Shown here: piece by piece, positions 20,990-35,329 of the stretch
How the letters are laid out: each line of letters opens with the position of its first letter
Numbering within the stretch: position 1 is the stretch's first letter
NCBI GenBank assembly: GCA_003864495.1
Contig: ML133374.1
Span: 682,001-746,000, forward strand
DNA length: 64,000 nucleotides
Origin: Nemopilema nomurai
Taxonomy: Eukaryota; Cnidaria; Scyphozoa; Rhizostomeae; Rhizostomatidae
Reading direction: 5' to 3'
Translations under genes and position numbers: made by a program
Notes under the pieces: generated by a model
Told to the model about the DNA's origin: nothing
The model's input: only the letters and a program-made list of their open reading frames with translations
Database searches by the model: none

Positions 20990-23900
20990 GTGACAGGCCT
21001 AGAAATTAAGCGAACTGCAACCCCACCAATCTCAATTTTAGATAGGGTGTGAAAAGGAGGTCTGTATCCAAGCCATTTGCACCGGAAGCCTACAAAGTGA
21101 CATTAGAATGCAGACAAAGCCCCCTAGGATTCGATGATTTGTGTATGAATACGCTGTTTTACTGAAAAGGTATTGAAATCCACTGTACTTAACGGCATGG
21201 TTTAACAGGATTCCTTTCAACAAAATGCTTCAATGATTCGGACACAGTCTACCGTGATACCCTTCAAGAATTATCATTTTTCTGTAACTGTGTTATTGCT
21301 CAATAAACATAGGAACAAGTGTACAGCTAATTCATGGCGAAAAAATGAATCACAAAGCGATACACCCCCCGATTGTCCCGAATCCAGACTAAGCCCTGCC
21401 TCCCCTTTAGAGAAGAAGGTGCTAAAAATTAGTCGCAAGAAAGTCTTCGGTAAATAAAATGATCATCTCCGAGTCTAAACTCGAAGCACTCCGGTTTTAG
21501 AGAAGCTTTCCAAGTTTCCCATCTTTGCACATAAAGCTGACCAATTTCCCCTGTTAACGTCATACTGACGACAAGACATGCAATTCAATCAAGCGCTTTA
21601 TATATAACTAAGACGAGATCTAATTTTGCAAATTCCCAGATAAGCTCACATTTTGAGTTTTAGCCTTCATCCCTTTATGTACCATTCCTACATTTAACGA
21701 CCTTATATGTGGCGTAACGTTACCAAATTTTGTCAGAGAAGCTTGCAAATAAAAAGAACAAGGAATTAAATGCATCAAGAGAGTGGCAAAAGATGGCAAA
21801 GTTGTACTTTTCTGATGTCAATTTGCCGTTTGAATCGTGACGTCACAAGGAAAAGGTATCTTGGGAGTGAGACAACAGGTTATGGCGATAATTACAAAGA
21901 AGTCTTTGGAGAATTTTGCCCTAGCAGCCTGAAAGAGCACCACAAAGTACCGCTTGTTCTTTCAGTTGTGTTTTATGCTAAATAATAGAACAATTTGATA
22001 CTATACAAAATCACTGCAAAATTGCATTGCGTAGCTCCAAAACTTTTTGAATTATGAGATAATCCGTAATAATCCTTTAGCGAACCCCGGGCATTCGAGT
22101 ATCAAAATTGTGATCCTTGTCCCAGAAGGTAAGCCTAAATTTGCACGATTCTAAAAAAAACCTTTCTGTGGTGACGTCATTTTTGCACTTCCAAGGGGCT
22201 GCTGGAAAGAATTTGACTTTCTGGTGTATTACTGATTCCAGTCATTTCGGCCTTTTTTCACAGGCAACCTACAGTGTCAAGATGCCTGATGCCTGATATA
22301 TTAGTCTTACCCTATCAACATTGAAAAGAAAAACTTTGCTTTTAGGGGGGTTGGGCATTGCAACAACGTAAGTCCAATAACTTTCCCTTGGTGTCAAAAA
22401 TAAGGGCGCGAGCTAGTCTGGGCTCTCTTGCTTCAAACTGAATCACAAGTGGTGACGCCCGAAGCCTTAAACATTATTTGGGAGGAGGTTGGCTTGATGT
22501 TGAGTAAAGTGGGAGAACACCACTCTGTGCTCCAATATTTGTGGCAAACACTGTAAGGAATTCAATCGAATCACGCCCGATTAGAGAAATCTCTCTTAGA
22601 GAAATCACTGACGGAGCCTTGCCGCTAAATTGGTTTACAATCCCTTAAATATATATTGGAGATTTCAAAGTAAGGTGCGACAAGCGAAAACGCCATAAGA
22701 ATTTCGCACCCTCGTGTAAGAGAGAAAGCTCCTCTGCAAGATCACCGACGTACAAATCTGTCATACTTCTTCAATGTCATGATTAAATGATTAAGCATGG
22801 TAGAAAGAGAGCGACTTCCGAATGCTTTCATTACACCAACTAAAAATGGTCTGTATGCACAAATTAGTGAAAGCTCATCGACCTACGGCGTTACATTCTC
22901 TGTCTTTTGTGGAGCCCTTTGAAAAGAACCCGCTGCGCGTTTAGTCTTTCTTCAACTATATTGACGATTAAGTCGTAAACAATCCTGGAAAGTAATCGAA
23001 AACTAATTCCCCTTGCTTGCAGAAAGCATTGGGGGTGGAATGCGATTTCTACGATTTATGGTTTCTCTTATTATGTACCCCACATTGTAGCATTATACTC
23101 TGCCAATACCAATTTCCTCCCTTCAAAGCTTTGTAAGTAATTATCTAAAAGGATGGGGATGCCTACAGCACATGAAAAACAGGGAACCCTACCCTGTTGT
23201 CTCAGTTGAAAAGACGTTCGAGAAATTTGCCTTAAAAACATTAAAAATCAGAACACATAGTAAATGTTCTTGCGTTAAATACAAACTTTTGTTGCCATGG
23301 AGGGTACACAAATCTACCTTACCCACACACCCCCCCCCCCGTCCCCCCCTTCTCAATTCCCCACTCTAATCACAATAGAAGTATGTAAAATCAACAAGAA
23401 CAACAACAACAGCGGCAACAGCATATATATGATTAGGTTTCCTTACTTGGTCATGAAAGAGCTGGATCTAGAGACAAATGACGCCGCTATTGGTGGGTCT
23501 TGGCCAGCCTGTCACGTGTGTTCTTTGTTACTGTCTTTCATTGATCATCATCTTGATTTAACTATAGCAAATATGTAGTCGCCTTGTGAGTCACTTATTT
23601 TCTCATATACTACACATTCAGAAAGTCAAAGTTCAAATAGTATGAATGCATAGTGTTTTTTAAATCAAGCAACAATCACAGCGAGGTCAAGAATTTGCGA
23701 TCCGAAACTTATTAGGCTAATGAAAGGCTTGACCAACTATCTGAATTAAAAGTTATTTTAGGAATAAAATACTTTTGGAATTTTCTGTTATTTTCTGTTT
23801 TGTGACGGAGTGATGGCATGATATAATTAAAGAGTGGGGGCAATTGAGTAGTCTATTTGAGTGTAGTAGGCAAGTCTTCTAGCATATAAATCTGGTGATG

Positions 23901-26900
23901 CGATGATTTTAAGCTATTGAAAATGCGTTTTAGTCGCCTTCTACGTCGACAGTGGATCTTGTTTTATGCCGATGGGTCATCAAGTTTGCAAGGCTCCAAT
24001 CTAACACAAACATTAGAGCAGTCTTCCCCATATTTCGTGTTCTTTCACTCCAGAAGATGAACTTAGCCTTCATCAATCAGAGTGACGTCACATCTACAGT
24101 TGTTCTCTTGCTCACTAACTTTCTATATAAGCATATATAGTATAATACATAACATAAGCATCGGCACTCAAGTGATGGACATAAAGCTCCCTTAAAGTTA
24201 CCTGGTCAATGTCACACAATCCCCGAAATAAGGACAATGACCATTTAGGTATCATGGTACCTACGTAAATCATTTCAAAAACATGTTAGTTTGCCATATG
24301 CTCCATTGATTATGCCATTATCTTTATCAGTTCACACGTTTACGCACATGCGCAGATCCTCTCCTTCTGATAGGTTACAAAAGATGTGTTTGTAATGTTT
24401 CCAACTTTTTAACTGCCCTTTCAATTAATCGTAATATTGCCTTTGTGATATTCCAATAAGGTTTGCTCAAGCTTGCTAGAAAACAGCAATTCTTTCTTCG
24501 ACAGGGGCCTCAGAATCGGGGGCCTTAAGAGTGCCCCAACCTGTCCCCCATCCTAAGCTTTCTTCCCCCTCCATCATTTCTTCCATCGCATGTTTTGCTT
24601 GTTGAAAAATGCCCTCCCTTGTTTAGAAATGCAGTTCATGTTCCATGACCCTCTGATAAGTGGAACAAGGCTTATGCGGGTTTCCCATAACAAATTGGCC
24701 TAGCTAAATTTTGTCAAGTAGAAGCTTCTAAAACTATTGCAACACTTTGGGGGTAATAACTAATTCACACTGTCTCGAAATCAAGAAAACTGAGTAAATC
24801 TCAGCTGATGTCAGTCAGGTCAAGACGTTATCTAGAAGAGTGGCTCGAGATTATATTAAATTGGAACTTCTTCTTTTACCAAATTCAATATTAAAATTAC
24901 ACATGATGGATAACACAATTATCGATCAGCAACTTAGATATAGATTTCTTTCCCCCATCTTTAGGTCTCGTTCTTTTGATGAGAGAATAAAAACACCCAC
25001 ATAGCGTGTTGACTTCGATTTAATTATACGACAATGTTTAATGTTGACTACAAAAACAGCTACCGAAGGCTATGTGCTTTCTAGCTGCCAATTCAAAAAG
25101 GTGTTTCTGAAGCTTGCAAATGTTCCTTAAGGTCGTTTTGTTTCAACACCAACTTAGAGAGCATGACCCCCGGTTTCCTCTAACATGAGCTAGGTCTCTT
25201 TGAACACAACAAGCTCAAACCTAGCTAAATACATTTATCCCAGATCAAGATTGGAAAACACTGGATAAATAAGTCCATATCTGTGAGCATGCATAGAATG
25301 CCTTTTAAAACATCACATAGCGACGCATTACTTTCTTCAGTACATAATAGAGAGGTTAAACAGAAACGAAAAAGCCAAACCACAAAGAAAAGAGAACGAA
25401 TGAGTTTAGAACAATCCTCTGCGACACATAATCGTGTGGCTGTGCAGGAGCAGAGAGGCCAGCCGGGTAAATGCCACGCAAGTACTGTGGAGTATGTTCG
25501 GAAACATTGGCTGGCACGTGATTTCAACCAAGGAAAGTGTATCGCGTACAAACTGATCAGAGTAAATATTGTAGCATGGAACAATTTAATAAAGCCAGCT
25601 GATTAAGACGCTCATGGGCCTAGCAATAAATTGACCAAACAATGCAGTGTGATTCACCGAGACACACCTTGATTGAAAAAAATCATTGACAAATAAATAC
25701 CAGGCACACCCCTTGATTTGTCAGAAAGGTTACCCCGGTTGACTCGGTTTCAAACCAAAATGGGACAGACACTGGAATACGGACAAAAGGACAGCGTCTT
25801 TGGAAAGAGAAACCGCTATTGGAACAAGTGGTGATTAAAAACCGCATCGGGCCAACTTGAAACCGCATTTATAACGGCTTTCGCACCTGGGAAGCCTTGC
25901 GATACGAATAACTATTAATGGAGCGGAACACAGGGCTTTGTCAAATTGGAACAAATTCACATGAAAAGCACATTCAACTTAAATAACGAGCCAGACGTAG
26001 CTGAATTCGAAGCTGAATAATTAGAAGCAGAGCAACTCTAGATGGGAACAAATTTCACCCGGAACAAATTAAGATAAAACCGCACCTGAAAAATTGAAAC
26101 AAAACCGAGCTTTGGAAAATTTGAAAGGAAAATCGCATTTTTCGATGCCAGTGTCCTCTTAATGCTCCATTATTATTTGCCACAGTCTAGAATCTGAAAG
26201 ACTGATTTGTACCAGTGGAACGACGAGGGGACCTGACTGGATGTCCCAATCATATCATAGCATTCTGGTTCAACTTTTGTAAAGAGACAATCAGTGACAT
26301 GATGAGACAAGAGAGGATTAAGGAGACGTGGAAATCCCCTCTCCCCCAATGAAACTGCTACATGTTTCTCCAATCTCGGATAACTTAAGACATGTTACGT
26401 TTAAAGCACCGAGGGGTGAGCAAATGGCTCGATATTAAGTTTGCAATCACTCTGACATCGTTCAATATTTAGCTTCAGCAACATTCTACAGGCGCCTGGG
26501 CAGGCCACCTTCAAAGAGGCGCGAATAGCACTAAAGTACCATGGTACGATTAGGCGACAAAGGAAATAAAAAAACTTGTCCATAATAACAGCCCAATGAA
26601 TGATGCTATTCGTGAGTAAGTGATATTATTTGAAGTTCAGACATATTTGTTGATACAAATGGGTGAAATTTTTCCCATTTATAGGTTGTTTGGCTACTTC
26701 TGAATTACAAAGTCAGGTAATTTGACACAGGAATATGGAGATCTCAATTAAAAAGCTGGTAAGTAGAGAAGATTGTTGTGTACAGCGAACGCAGGGTTAA
26801 TACCTTGAACTCTAAAGCAATACATTTCGATTCCATTCAATCCAATATCCAGAGCCATGGCCCCATACCAAGTACATGAAAAGCGCTTGCGTTGATGCTT

Positions 26901-28290
26901 TACTACCCAATTATGATATAAAACAGTGGCTAGAAACATGGAGACTGGGGAGTTAGGGGTGGTAAATACTCAGAACCCTTCTCCAAAATATGTTCCTGTT
27001 TTTAGTTTCCTTTGTTTCTTACATTGAAGAGTGCTCCCCGTTTGCAGTTTTCCCAGCTTATCAATACTTCTCTTTCAATCATGGAGAAAGCATTGGTGTT
27101 TTGTTTGAAGCCTCTGCATAGTCCGCATGTCGAAGTAGTTGCGGGGGAGCAGCAGTCGGTGGGCCGAGCCTTCGAGGATATGTACAGCCACAACAACAGC
27201 GAACTTTCCTCTTGCAAAATTATTCGCACGCGAATTACCTTCAGCTTTGTTTTTCCTGCCATTAAAACCCTTGATCTCTTCTCGGTACAGGTAGACAGGA
27301 AGAAAAATTCCTAGGGGATATTCCTACCTCGACAAGCTACGCAATGTCGCAACCCGATAAACATTAAGCTACTGGATCTGAAATTCGAAGCTAATTTCCC
27401 GGTAGGTATCGAGAGAACTCAGGTGCACGATTGAGAGGATCAAAATTGGGATAGAAAAATAATCGTCAACAAGTTTCAGATTGAAAGTCAAACACTAAAA
27501 CGGCTGTAACACTAACAGCCAACTTGCAATTGACTTTTTGTTCAACAGACAAACATTTGCAGCAAATATAGATGCGTATCGAGTAATGAGTGAATGATTA
27601 TGGTGAACCAATTTTCAATGATTACTTGCAGCAGCGAACGACATCGGGGGTGATGAAGAAATTTGCTAGGTCAGGGGAATATATGTTTATGAATCAGGCA
27701 ATAAAAATAAGAATACTTTGACAACAATCTTGCCACTAGAACTTCATTGCAAACTGGCAGTTACTCGTCTACAATATTCCATAAGGGCCAGTTTAGCCTT
27801 TTCCCCCTTGTAAAGAAAACGGGCAAGAAAGAAGCATTGTTTCTTATGCTCTCTGACAGACTGGTTGAGACTTTTTAGTAAGAATGTTTCACAGGTTTGA
27901 AGTCGTGGACAGAAACATAAACCTACAATGCAGATAGTGTGTGCTGATGAGATATGACGCAGTTCTAAAGTGGAAGAGAGAAGGTTATCTGGAGATTAAT
28001 ACTCAACGAACAATTAATAGCCAACAAATTTGAGATTTAACTACAATCTACTTTGATTGACATGTTCTTCTTATTTTCATCGTTGTATACTATCTATCGT
28101 GTTTATTGTTTCCAAAAAGTACTATAACAAATACCAGTAAAGGCCTAATGGAGATCTTTAGAATGTAAACCCCCACCCTAACACTAGATCAGCGATTTAC
28201 CTTCACCGGCGATTTCGAGTCCTTAGCGATAAAGTGGTAAAAATCTACTATCTTGATGATATTGCAACTATGAGCTGGTTCATTTATTTT
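20990..28290. other. Long stretch without supported genes
   Basis: Open frames here are 60-119 codons and unrecognised. The one I would look at first is plus-strand 27080-27290, a natural-looking peptide starting MEKALVFCLKPLHSPHVE after a pyrimidine-rich tract. The antisense frame of the same DNA starts MAGKTKL and ends at a GTAAGA donor, so strand is undecided. An 11-base C run lies at 23330-23340. Confidence 0.35.
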
Positions 28291-28294
28291 TCAA

Positions 28295-28445
28295 GGCCAA
28301 CGTCATCCCTAAATTGAAAAGACACCTAGATTCTGCCTGTTAAGAATGTGATACGATCGATAGATCCATTACAGCAAGATAAAATACTAAACTTCATCTT
28401 GATTACAGAAATAGCAAAGTATTGCCAGTCTGTGAGGATTGATAG
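28295..28445 (+). repeat. Diverged dispersed repeat, copy 1
   Basis: Shares order and spacing of many words with 31351-31487: an AACGyCATCCCTAAA opening, a GTGATACGA block, GATCCATTA.AGCAAGA, CTAAACTT and CAGTC.GTG. The two copies are direct repeats about 3.1 kb apart. The family is unidentified and there are no clear termini. Confidence 0.6.
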
Positions 28446-28549
28446 GAGACCAACCAGTGACACATGTATATTAGAGTGACCATATTACTGTCTGGTGACA
28501 GGAATATACCAGCACACGCTCGCTGTCTGACATGTCTGCCAAAATTATT

Positions 28550-29990
28550 TAGCTGATGCGACAATCAGCATGCCTTGATGCAACCTTCTCGTTTACTTTC
28601 CCACCTTCCACAAACATGAACCCTTTTCTTGTCTAAAAACGCATTCACTAAAATCACTCACAACATTGTGGAAATGTTTGTTGAATATCTCTTTTTAGTC
28701 GATATTTGTATTCCAAGATCATTGGCAATCGTATCAATCTTAGCGTTGTCTAAGGGGTTTCGATTTGGACCCTGTTTGTTTACAAGCTGACATGTGCCAG
28801 AGATTCGCCTGGCCAAATATATTACGATGCCAGACAGCTTTGGCAAGCAAAAGGCAAGCCTTACCTTTGCAAATGAATAATCAAGATGTTTGTTGATTGG
28901 ACAGTTCAATCGCGGGATCACGTGGAGAGGGATGGGCGAAGGAGAAAAGAAAACAAACAAATCTCAAACATGCCACCCTCTCGCCGCGACCCCTTTGAAT
29001 GCTGGGAAATTATTCGAAACTTTTAGGCTATCACAAAAATATGGCTTCTAGGTTATGATGAATTCGAAGTTTATTCATGGTAATAACGTAGATGACTTTC
29101 AATGATAAGTGCTGAAATTTTAAAATGGCATAGACCAAAGAAAAATTCAAGAAATTAAGCACGAAGATTAGGCTTCAAGGCATGTGTACTATGCAATTAA
29201 TGGGAAATTGAGCAGATATTTGTAGAGTAGCAAGATCAAAAGAGCAAATTAGAAGTTTGCCTAAAGTTTGAGAGAGGAAAACCGACCTATGATGGTTGCT
29301 GAAAACGGAAGGAATTGCCAAAAAGAAGTAGAGGGAAACAGTTCAGCAAATTAGGGAGAGAGGCTGGGAGAAATGTTGCAGCGAAAGAAATGATTCGGTT
29401 TTGGCGATGGATCTATGATTTCCCGAGAGCAACAACAAGAAAACAAGGTAAAAGAGGCAACAACAGCATCGATTATCGAAAGAGTGTAGGTTGCTTGTGG
29501 ATGGAGGACTTTGTGTGCGGTGTTGTAGCCTAGCAACGCGTTGTTCATTGCCAGCAGTTCGTAGACAGCAAAATGACCTTGCAGAATGAAGGAATGACTT
29601 GATACAGATCTCTGACAGCGAAGCTTATCCGCTGCATTATAAGGAACATGAGGTGTCCATTGGGCCAAAGAATCCCATCAAAGAAATGATTTCTTCGGCC
29701 TGTTTCTTTTAGGAATTTGAAAGCAATGTTGATTACGCATATGAGCCGTATGCAGTCTCTACTAAATGTAACTGCACAATTAAAATGCATTTTTAATCGC
29801 ACTGTTGGCGAGATTAAGCGTCGAGAGACAAGATAAACAGGAAAGGGCCTATGTGGGGCGCAACAAAGAATTGGAAGAAAGGGCACTGGAGTGAGCATCA
29901 TTTATGGTTTCTGAGTTTGGTCGGGCGGCATTTCCGCGACCGATGGCTCCCGGTCTCGAAGCTATTGCGACGCGGAGCGGAACGGCGCCA
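28550..29990. other. Non-coding stretch, no supported gene
   Basis: Overlapping open frames at 29315-29901 on both strands (72-118 codons) read like protein in more than one frame, which could mean a decayed coding sequence. No family was recognised. Confidence 0.35.
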
Positions 29991-30003
29991 AGCCTGGCTA
30001 GGC

Positions 30004-30277
30004 CAGGGGTCTCAAACTCAATTTCACTGGGGGCCGCTGGAGGCAGAGTCTGGGTGAGGCTGGGCCGCATCAGGAAAAGCGCTGATAAAACGTGAACGTG
30101 AACAAGTCCTTTGCGGCACTAGACGTGTTTTAAGAGTGGCAACCTGGCTGGCTCTCTCATCTCCCTGGTATTGTTCGTACTTTGCGTATGCAAAAACTAT
30201 TTCCGCTTTTTCTTGTCACTAACATTTCTTTAATGTCAAGACGGGGGCCGCAAATAATCCTCACGCGGGCCACAGTT
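30004..30277. mobile_element. Non-autonomous hAT-like element (MITE), right terminus missing
   Basis: The left end CAGGGGTCTCAAACTCAATT, followed by GGGGGCCGC and a GGGCCGCATCAGG block, is a layout I recall from non-autonomous hAT elements in many animal genomes. The right part (GGGGGCCGCAAATAATCCTC then GCGGGCCACAGT) matches the inner right end of such elements. The flanks carry the same word GGCTAGGC (29996-30003 and 30278-30285), a perfect 8-bp target duplication as expected for hAT; including a preceding T the identity is 9 bp. The expected outer right terminus (TGAGACCCCTG) is absent. There is no transposase frame inside. Confidence 0.72.
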
Positions 30278-31350
30278 GGCTAGGCCGTATATCTCACGCG
30301 CCTACGCGCCGGTCTCCTAACTCGCAGCTTATGCGAAACTCTCCAGGGAACTGCACACTTCATGTTGGGATACACCATTTCTATGGGATACACTAACGCC
30401 TAGAATCGCTGTTCCTTTGAGACGCGCAGACAAACGCGAGAATCCAACATTAGAACGCGCCAGCATTTAAGGGTAATAACAAAGTGGGGTCGGAAAAAGA
30501 CATTAACGCCACCAAACTGGGGATAATAGGAGCTTACGAAGAAAGCCACATTATTCGACAAAGGATGGAAAACTAGACAAGTGTGGTTATGACGAGTCTG
30601 TACATAGATTGAGATGCATGGTTTAGTTGAACCAATTATGATTAATGTTGGTCATTTTCTATACAGTCAAAAGAAAATTTTTACTTACAATAACAGCTAT
30701 GTCAGAAATAGTTGCTGAACTATGGCCCATTGCCCTATCAAAATCGAACTTTCATCTTCTTGCCGACCCCCCCCCCCCCTCCCCTCCCTTAAACAATCAA
30801 AGTATTTGCCTGTAAGATAATTTTATCGCTGAATTATACGACGACCTGATAACGAAAACCAAGTGACAAATGTGTCAAAGCATCTATAGAAGGTATATTC
30901 AGAATGCTAAGAAATCGTTTCTTATTCACTGGCAAACAAAACGCTACTTTGATCTTCAAAATCTAGGCTACGGTAGGGCCCCATCTTAAGACAATATACA
31001 TCATTTGGCCTAAAAGACAACATGGGGCCAACAAAGGGTGGATCTTTTTCTAAAATGTGATGTGATAGTGTACGCCCTTCTGTAAATGCCTCACAACCAA
31101 AATTTAAACATGACTTGATATATGGTAGCTAAATATCGTGGCCAAAGAGACTGAAAATCTCCTTCTTTTAGTAGTTTGTTACAAGTAATATTCTCAGGGT
31201 TAATTCTCACTAGGTCTCCAAGAGGGCTCAACTAAACCTCCAAGTTGCAGACGAAAGATCGCTGATTTTTTCATGGCTTGTTGTAATTTAGTAAGAAAAG
31301 CATTCATAAAATCGTATTACAACAGTATTGGAACTGATTCAGTAATAGAA

Positions 31351-31487
31351 GGTTAACGCCATCCCTAAAATGAAAACCTAGAACCATCCCTGCTTGTTAC
31401 AAAAGTGATACGAGCGGGAGATCCATTAAAGCAAGAAAATAACAAGAGAACTAAACTTTCTAGTCCAATTAGCAGTCAGTGTGAGAT
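31351..31487 (+). repeat. Diverged dispersed repeat, copy 2
   Basis: Partner of 28295-28445 in the same orientation, sharing the same succession of words with many substitutions and small indels. Confidence 0.6.
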
Positions 31488-31489
31488 CA

Positions 31490-34400
31490 CCACCTTTTCG
31501 ATGGGTACATACTGGTAGGTGAAACAGAATCGAAACTGTCTGCCCGTTAAACGCTGGTTTCAACACCTTACTAACAAGCCACTACTGACTTATTGGTTTT
31601 TCACAAGAATGCAATATAGATCTAACGGTTGTGGCCACCCAGGTTGTGGCTAGATAACATCCAGCAGCTGCCTTGAGTATCACATATTTGAGAAGTGGGA
31701 GGGTGGGTTTCGGGTTTTGTGTGGGAGGATGAGTAAAGGGCAACCTTGGATGAGTAAAAAAGAATGTTGTGGTGGGGTAGGGTGTAAAACATCCAGAGGA
31801 CTACCACTCAAAAGGTGAGTACAACACATGCTTCTTTTGAACTTTTTGAAATTGTATGGCAAGTTCCTTTGAAATTGAAAGGTCTGAGACATACTCAAAA
31901 GCAACCCCTTGAAATTTTGCAGATACTGACAAACCAATACACTGACGCAGGGTAACATTTATGTCATTTGTTATGTCACATGCACTGAAGCCCCCGAAGT
32001 TCCACGAACCATCACTGCCCCGCCTCCCCCCGCCCCCCTCGCAAATTGGTTTGTGCCGAGGCCGTCAAAATTGGGGCCAAGGCAGCGGCATGGAACGCAA
32101 AATCAAAACGAGGCAGCAGAAACGGTAACGAGGTTAGGACAGGGGAGCAAATGGACAAAAATTAGCAAAAGCTGTCTTTACAAACACAAGAAAATGTTTA
32201 ACACTTTACAATAAAGAAACTGATCCTCTTGCTGAAAGTTCACCTGCCTAAAATGTTTCCATTCTTGGTGAATTAAAATTCTTTGAGCCTTCTGGCATAA
32301 ACGTAATACTTAAGAGATTTCTGCGTCATTCCCGAACTAAAAGGCTTAAAAAACTTAGGCCATGCTTTGTAAACAATGTTGTTTTGATTCCGATTTCCAA
32401 AATCTCTAATGAAATTTACAAACTTCTCCCGTTAATCGTACTATAATGAGTTTCAGTAGGCTGTATTTGTTTTACAGAGGCACGGCTGGATTTTCTATCC
32501 GTTAAGCATAGGCAGGAATATGTGTTGTCGAGTATACGCCGATTAAATAAGAAAGGCTGGTCGATTGAAAGAAGTTATGGAAAGTCTAGTAGGGCACGAG
32601 TCGCGGAAATTCCATTCCGTTTCATTCATATATTTGACGCTTCTGTCAATTCATTGTAAAAGCCACTAACAAATCGTAGAAGCATGGATGCCTCAGGATG
32701 GGATTAATAAAAATAATACATAGTTTGGTTTGAAATCATAATGAAAAGAATGGAATAAAGTTATTAACGAACATCAGGGTAGGGTATTCACTAAATTAAC
32801 TCGTTTACTTCTTGTTATTTGTCACCCGCGAATATACTGGTAGTAATTAGTTAATATTCAAATACAGAGGCTCTTTCAAGTAAACCCAAAAACACGGGCT
32901 AGACCTCCAGAGTAGATCTTCAAGAATTCTATTACAGAAACTTGCTAAATGAAATGAAACAGAAAGAGGTCCCCAAATGTATCAGAGGTGGAGCAGATTA
33001 GAACTTAGAAAATAAAACGGTAGCAAATGGAGCGTGAAAAGAAAGAGGATAGATTATGTTGATAAAGGAGGGAAAACAACATGTGTAGCAACAAGGGCCT
33101 GCAAAGTCTTACTGTCATACCGACCACTGCGTGTAAAAGGCATTGGTTAATCTAAATCATTGGTAGGGATTGAATTAACGGCTCCAATGGAGTCACAGAA
33201 TAGAACTTACCACATGAATACAGGTGCCTTATTCTAGCGACGCATCAACGTTCAGTACTTAAGAAGAAATGCCATCTTGAAGGTGAAAACGCAAGCCATT
33301 GGTCATATTCCATTATATTCTTATATTCCATATAGCTCTATGTTGTTTATTTGTTGCTTTTGATTACATTCTATACAAGGACCTAAGCAAAGCGGGATTG
33401 CCCATTCAGCCGACCACCAAAGATTGTTAGCAGATGAACCAATATGCAAACAGACACTGAAAATGTTGTATGAATACGAGGCTGGTACTTCGTGTCAGGG
33501 TACGAAACTCAATTTTGCAAAACATGTGGACGCCCATCGAAGAAAAAACTACATTTTGCCAAAGGAGCAAAATCGACTCGCAAAGCATCGTCCAAAATCA
33601 CTCGTCATCTTAGGCAATTTCACTCATACAAAGTTCAGTCCAAACAGTGTATTATTACATAATTCGAGACTTTTGATCGCAATCATGGGATCAGTTAGCT
33701 GGGGGAAGGAGTCGGGAAAAGGGTTTCACTAACCTAGGAATTGTCACTGCGTGAGATGGCGAGTGATTTTTGGAGAAGAATTTGTAAGTTAGCTGCCCTT
33801 CTCTGTAAATGATTAGCTGAAGCTACCAAAACATTTCACTAATCATGGCAAAAGTGATTCATTCGTTCTAAAGAAAAGATTCATCCATTTACGTTTACTA
33901 GATACAATAAAGCAGACTCGTTGAAAACAACAACAACCACATTTCCATCATCAGTCATACTATCAGCCAGATTTTTTATAGGCATTACAGCGGATCTAGT
34001 GGGCACATATTTTGCCATCACCCCCCTTCAATGACTCGATGGTTTCCAATATCCAGTTATGTAATAAAGAATTCCTAAGACAAACTAATAAAGATGATAC
34101 GAAGATACAGACACAGTGGATATGAGTATTTCTGTCACTTCTGACCATAATCACTCACTGTCATGAGGATCAGTGTTCCATTGGCAGATTAGTGACAGAA
34201 GTGGGACAAAGCGAGGTGACGTCGCTATTCTTATGCCAATAGAATGGAGGGTGTTGCCAATAGTGTAAGGAGCGTTTTTTAATAAGAAACATATCTAATT
34301 ACAGCATTCAAAGCACGTAAACATCAGAAGTAACCAAATGGAGCTTTGCATATCTAACATTGCTATGTAATGATTAGCGCCTCTTCATGATTTTGTATGA

Positions 34401-34960
34401 GAAAGAAAAACAAACCAGAGACAATGATTTCGTTAGACTGATTTAGCAGAATGGTATCGAACTAAGCTATTAATGAAACAAGTTTCATTGTGGGGAATCG
34501 TGACCGCCCACCATTTGGTAACAACTTTGGAGTTAAAAGAAATGTTCAAAATTTTAGAAACCTAGAAAAACTGGGAAACGTGGAAGGTATGTTAAATTTC
34601 TCGATTCGTGTACCGTATCAAAAGAGGGGGGAAATCAATTTATATTGGAACTCTACAAAGGCGACATGGCCTCTCTAAAACGAGAATCGCTTTTAGTGCT
34701 CCAATATAGATCATCTTCATAAGATTGTTGTGAGGATATTTTTCTCCTGAGGTGAATTGGCTATTTTGGTTCATTAAGGCGCTTTGGCGCCTCATCCGGG
34801 CAAGGCTATGGCCCTACTACCGACAACTCAATATACGTTAGAAGACGATCAAAAGCAGATACCAACCTCACTTCGATGACGTGATCGAAAAATCGCAACG
34901 TAACGGGTAGTCTTCAATATGCGAGTCTTCAGTTGTTTATGATATCCTGAGCTCGCCTCA
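31490..34960. other. Stretch without supported genes
   Basis: Contains a C-rich tract near 32020-32040 and a 102-codon plus-strand open frame at 33424-33732 without family resemblance or clear borders. Nothing else recognised. Confidence 0.4.
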
Positions 34961-34961
34961 C

Positions 34962-35154
34962 CGGTTGCATTTCTGTGGGCATCTGAAGCGCGATTAGTGG
35001 CATCCAGAGCCAAAACAATCCGCCTTCTGGCATAGAGGTATTGTTGGCGCCCCAAAGCAGGCGATCCGCGAGAGACGTCGCCTTTGTTTACGGCGTTGGG
35101 CGACATTGATTTGTCTAAATCGTTAAGTCGCGCTGGGTCTAAGGTGATATCCAT
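34962..35154 (-). CDS. Possible first exon of an unidentified minus-strand gene
   Basis: ATG at 35154 opens a frame of 64 codons plus one base ending at an ACCG|GTGAGG donor. The peptide includes MDITLDPARLNDLDKSM and LGRQQYLYARRRIVLALDAT and is hydrophilic with a normal amino-acid balance. The segment lies in a CpG-rich island unlike the AT-rich surroundings, as expected for a promoter-proximal exon. I do not recognise the protein and see no matching second exon. Confidence 0.35.
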
Positions 35155-35329
35155 GTGAATTGGTTAAAAGGTTTACGCGTGATAAGTCGATTAGACGAGT
35201 ACATCGCACAAGAATAGCAAAGGCCGCGCGAAATGGCAAGCAAGTGAGTAAATTAGGAGATTATCGCAGAATAACGCGAAAGGAATTCCGCATGTATGAA
35301 AACTAATAGGGTTGGGTCCTCGCGCGACT
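35155..35329. promoter_or_regulatory. Possible CpG-rich bidirectional promoter
   Basis: This 175-bp gap lies between two divergent ATG codons (35154 minus, 35330 plus). It and its flanks contain many CpG dinucleotides (for example CGCGCGAC, TTTACGCG, GCCGCGCG) against an AT-rich background. No TATA box is evident. The call depends on the two flanking first exons being real. Confidence 0.28.
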
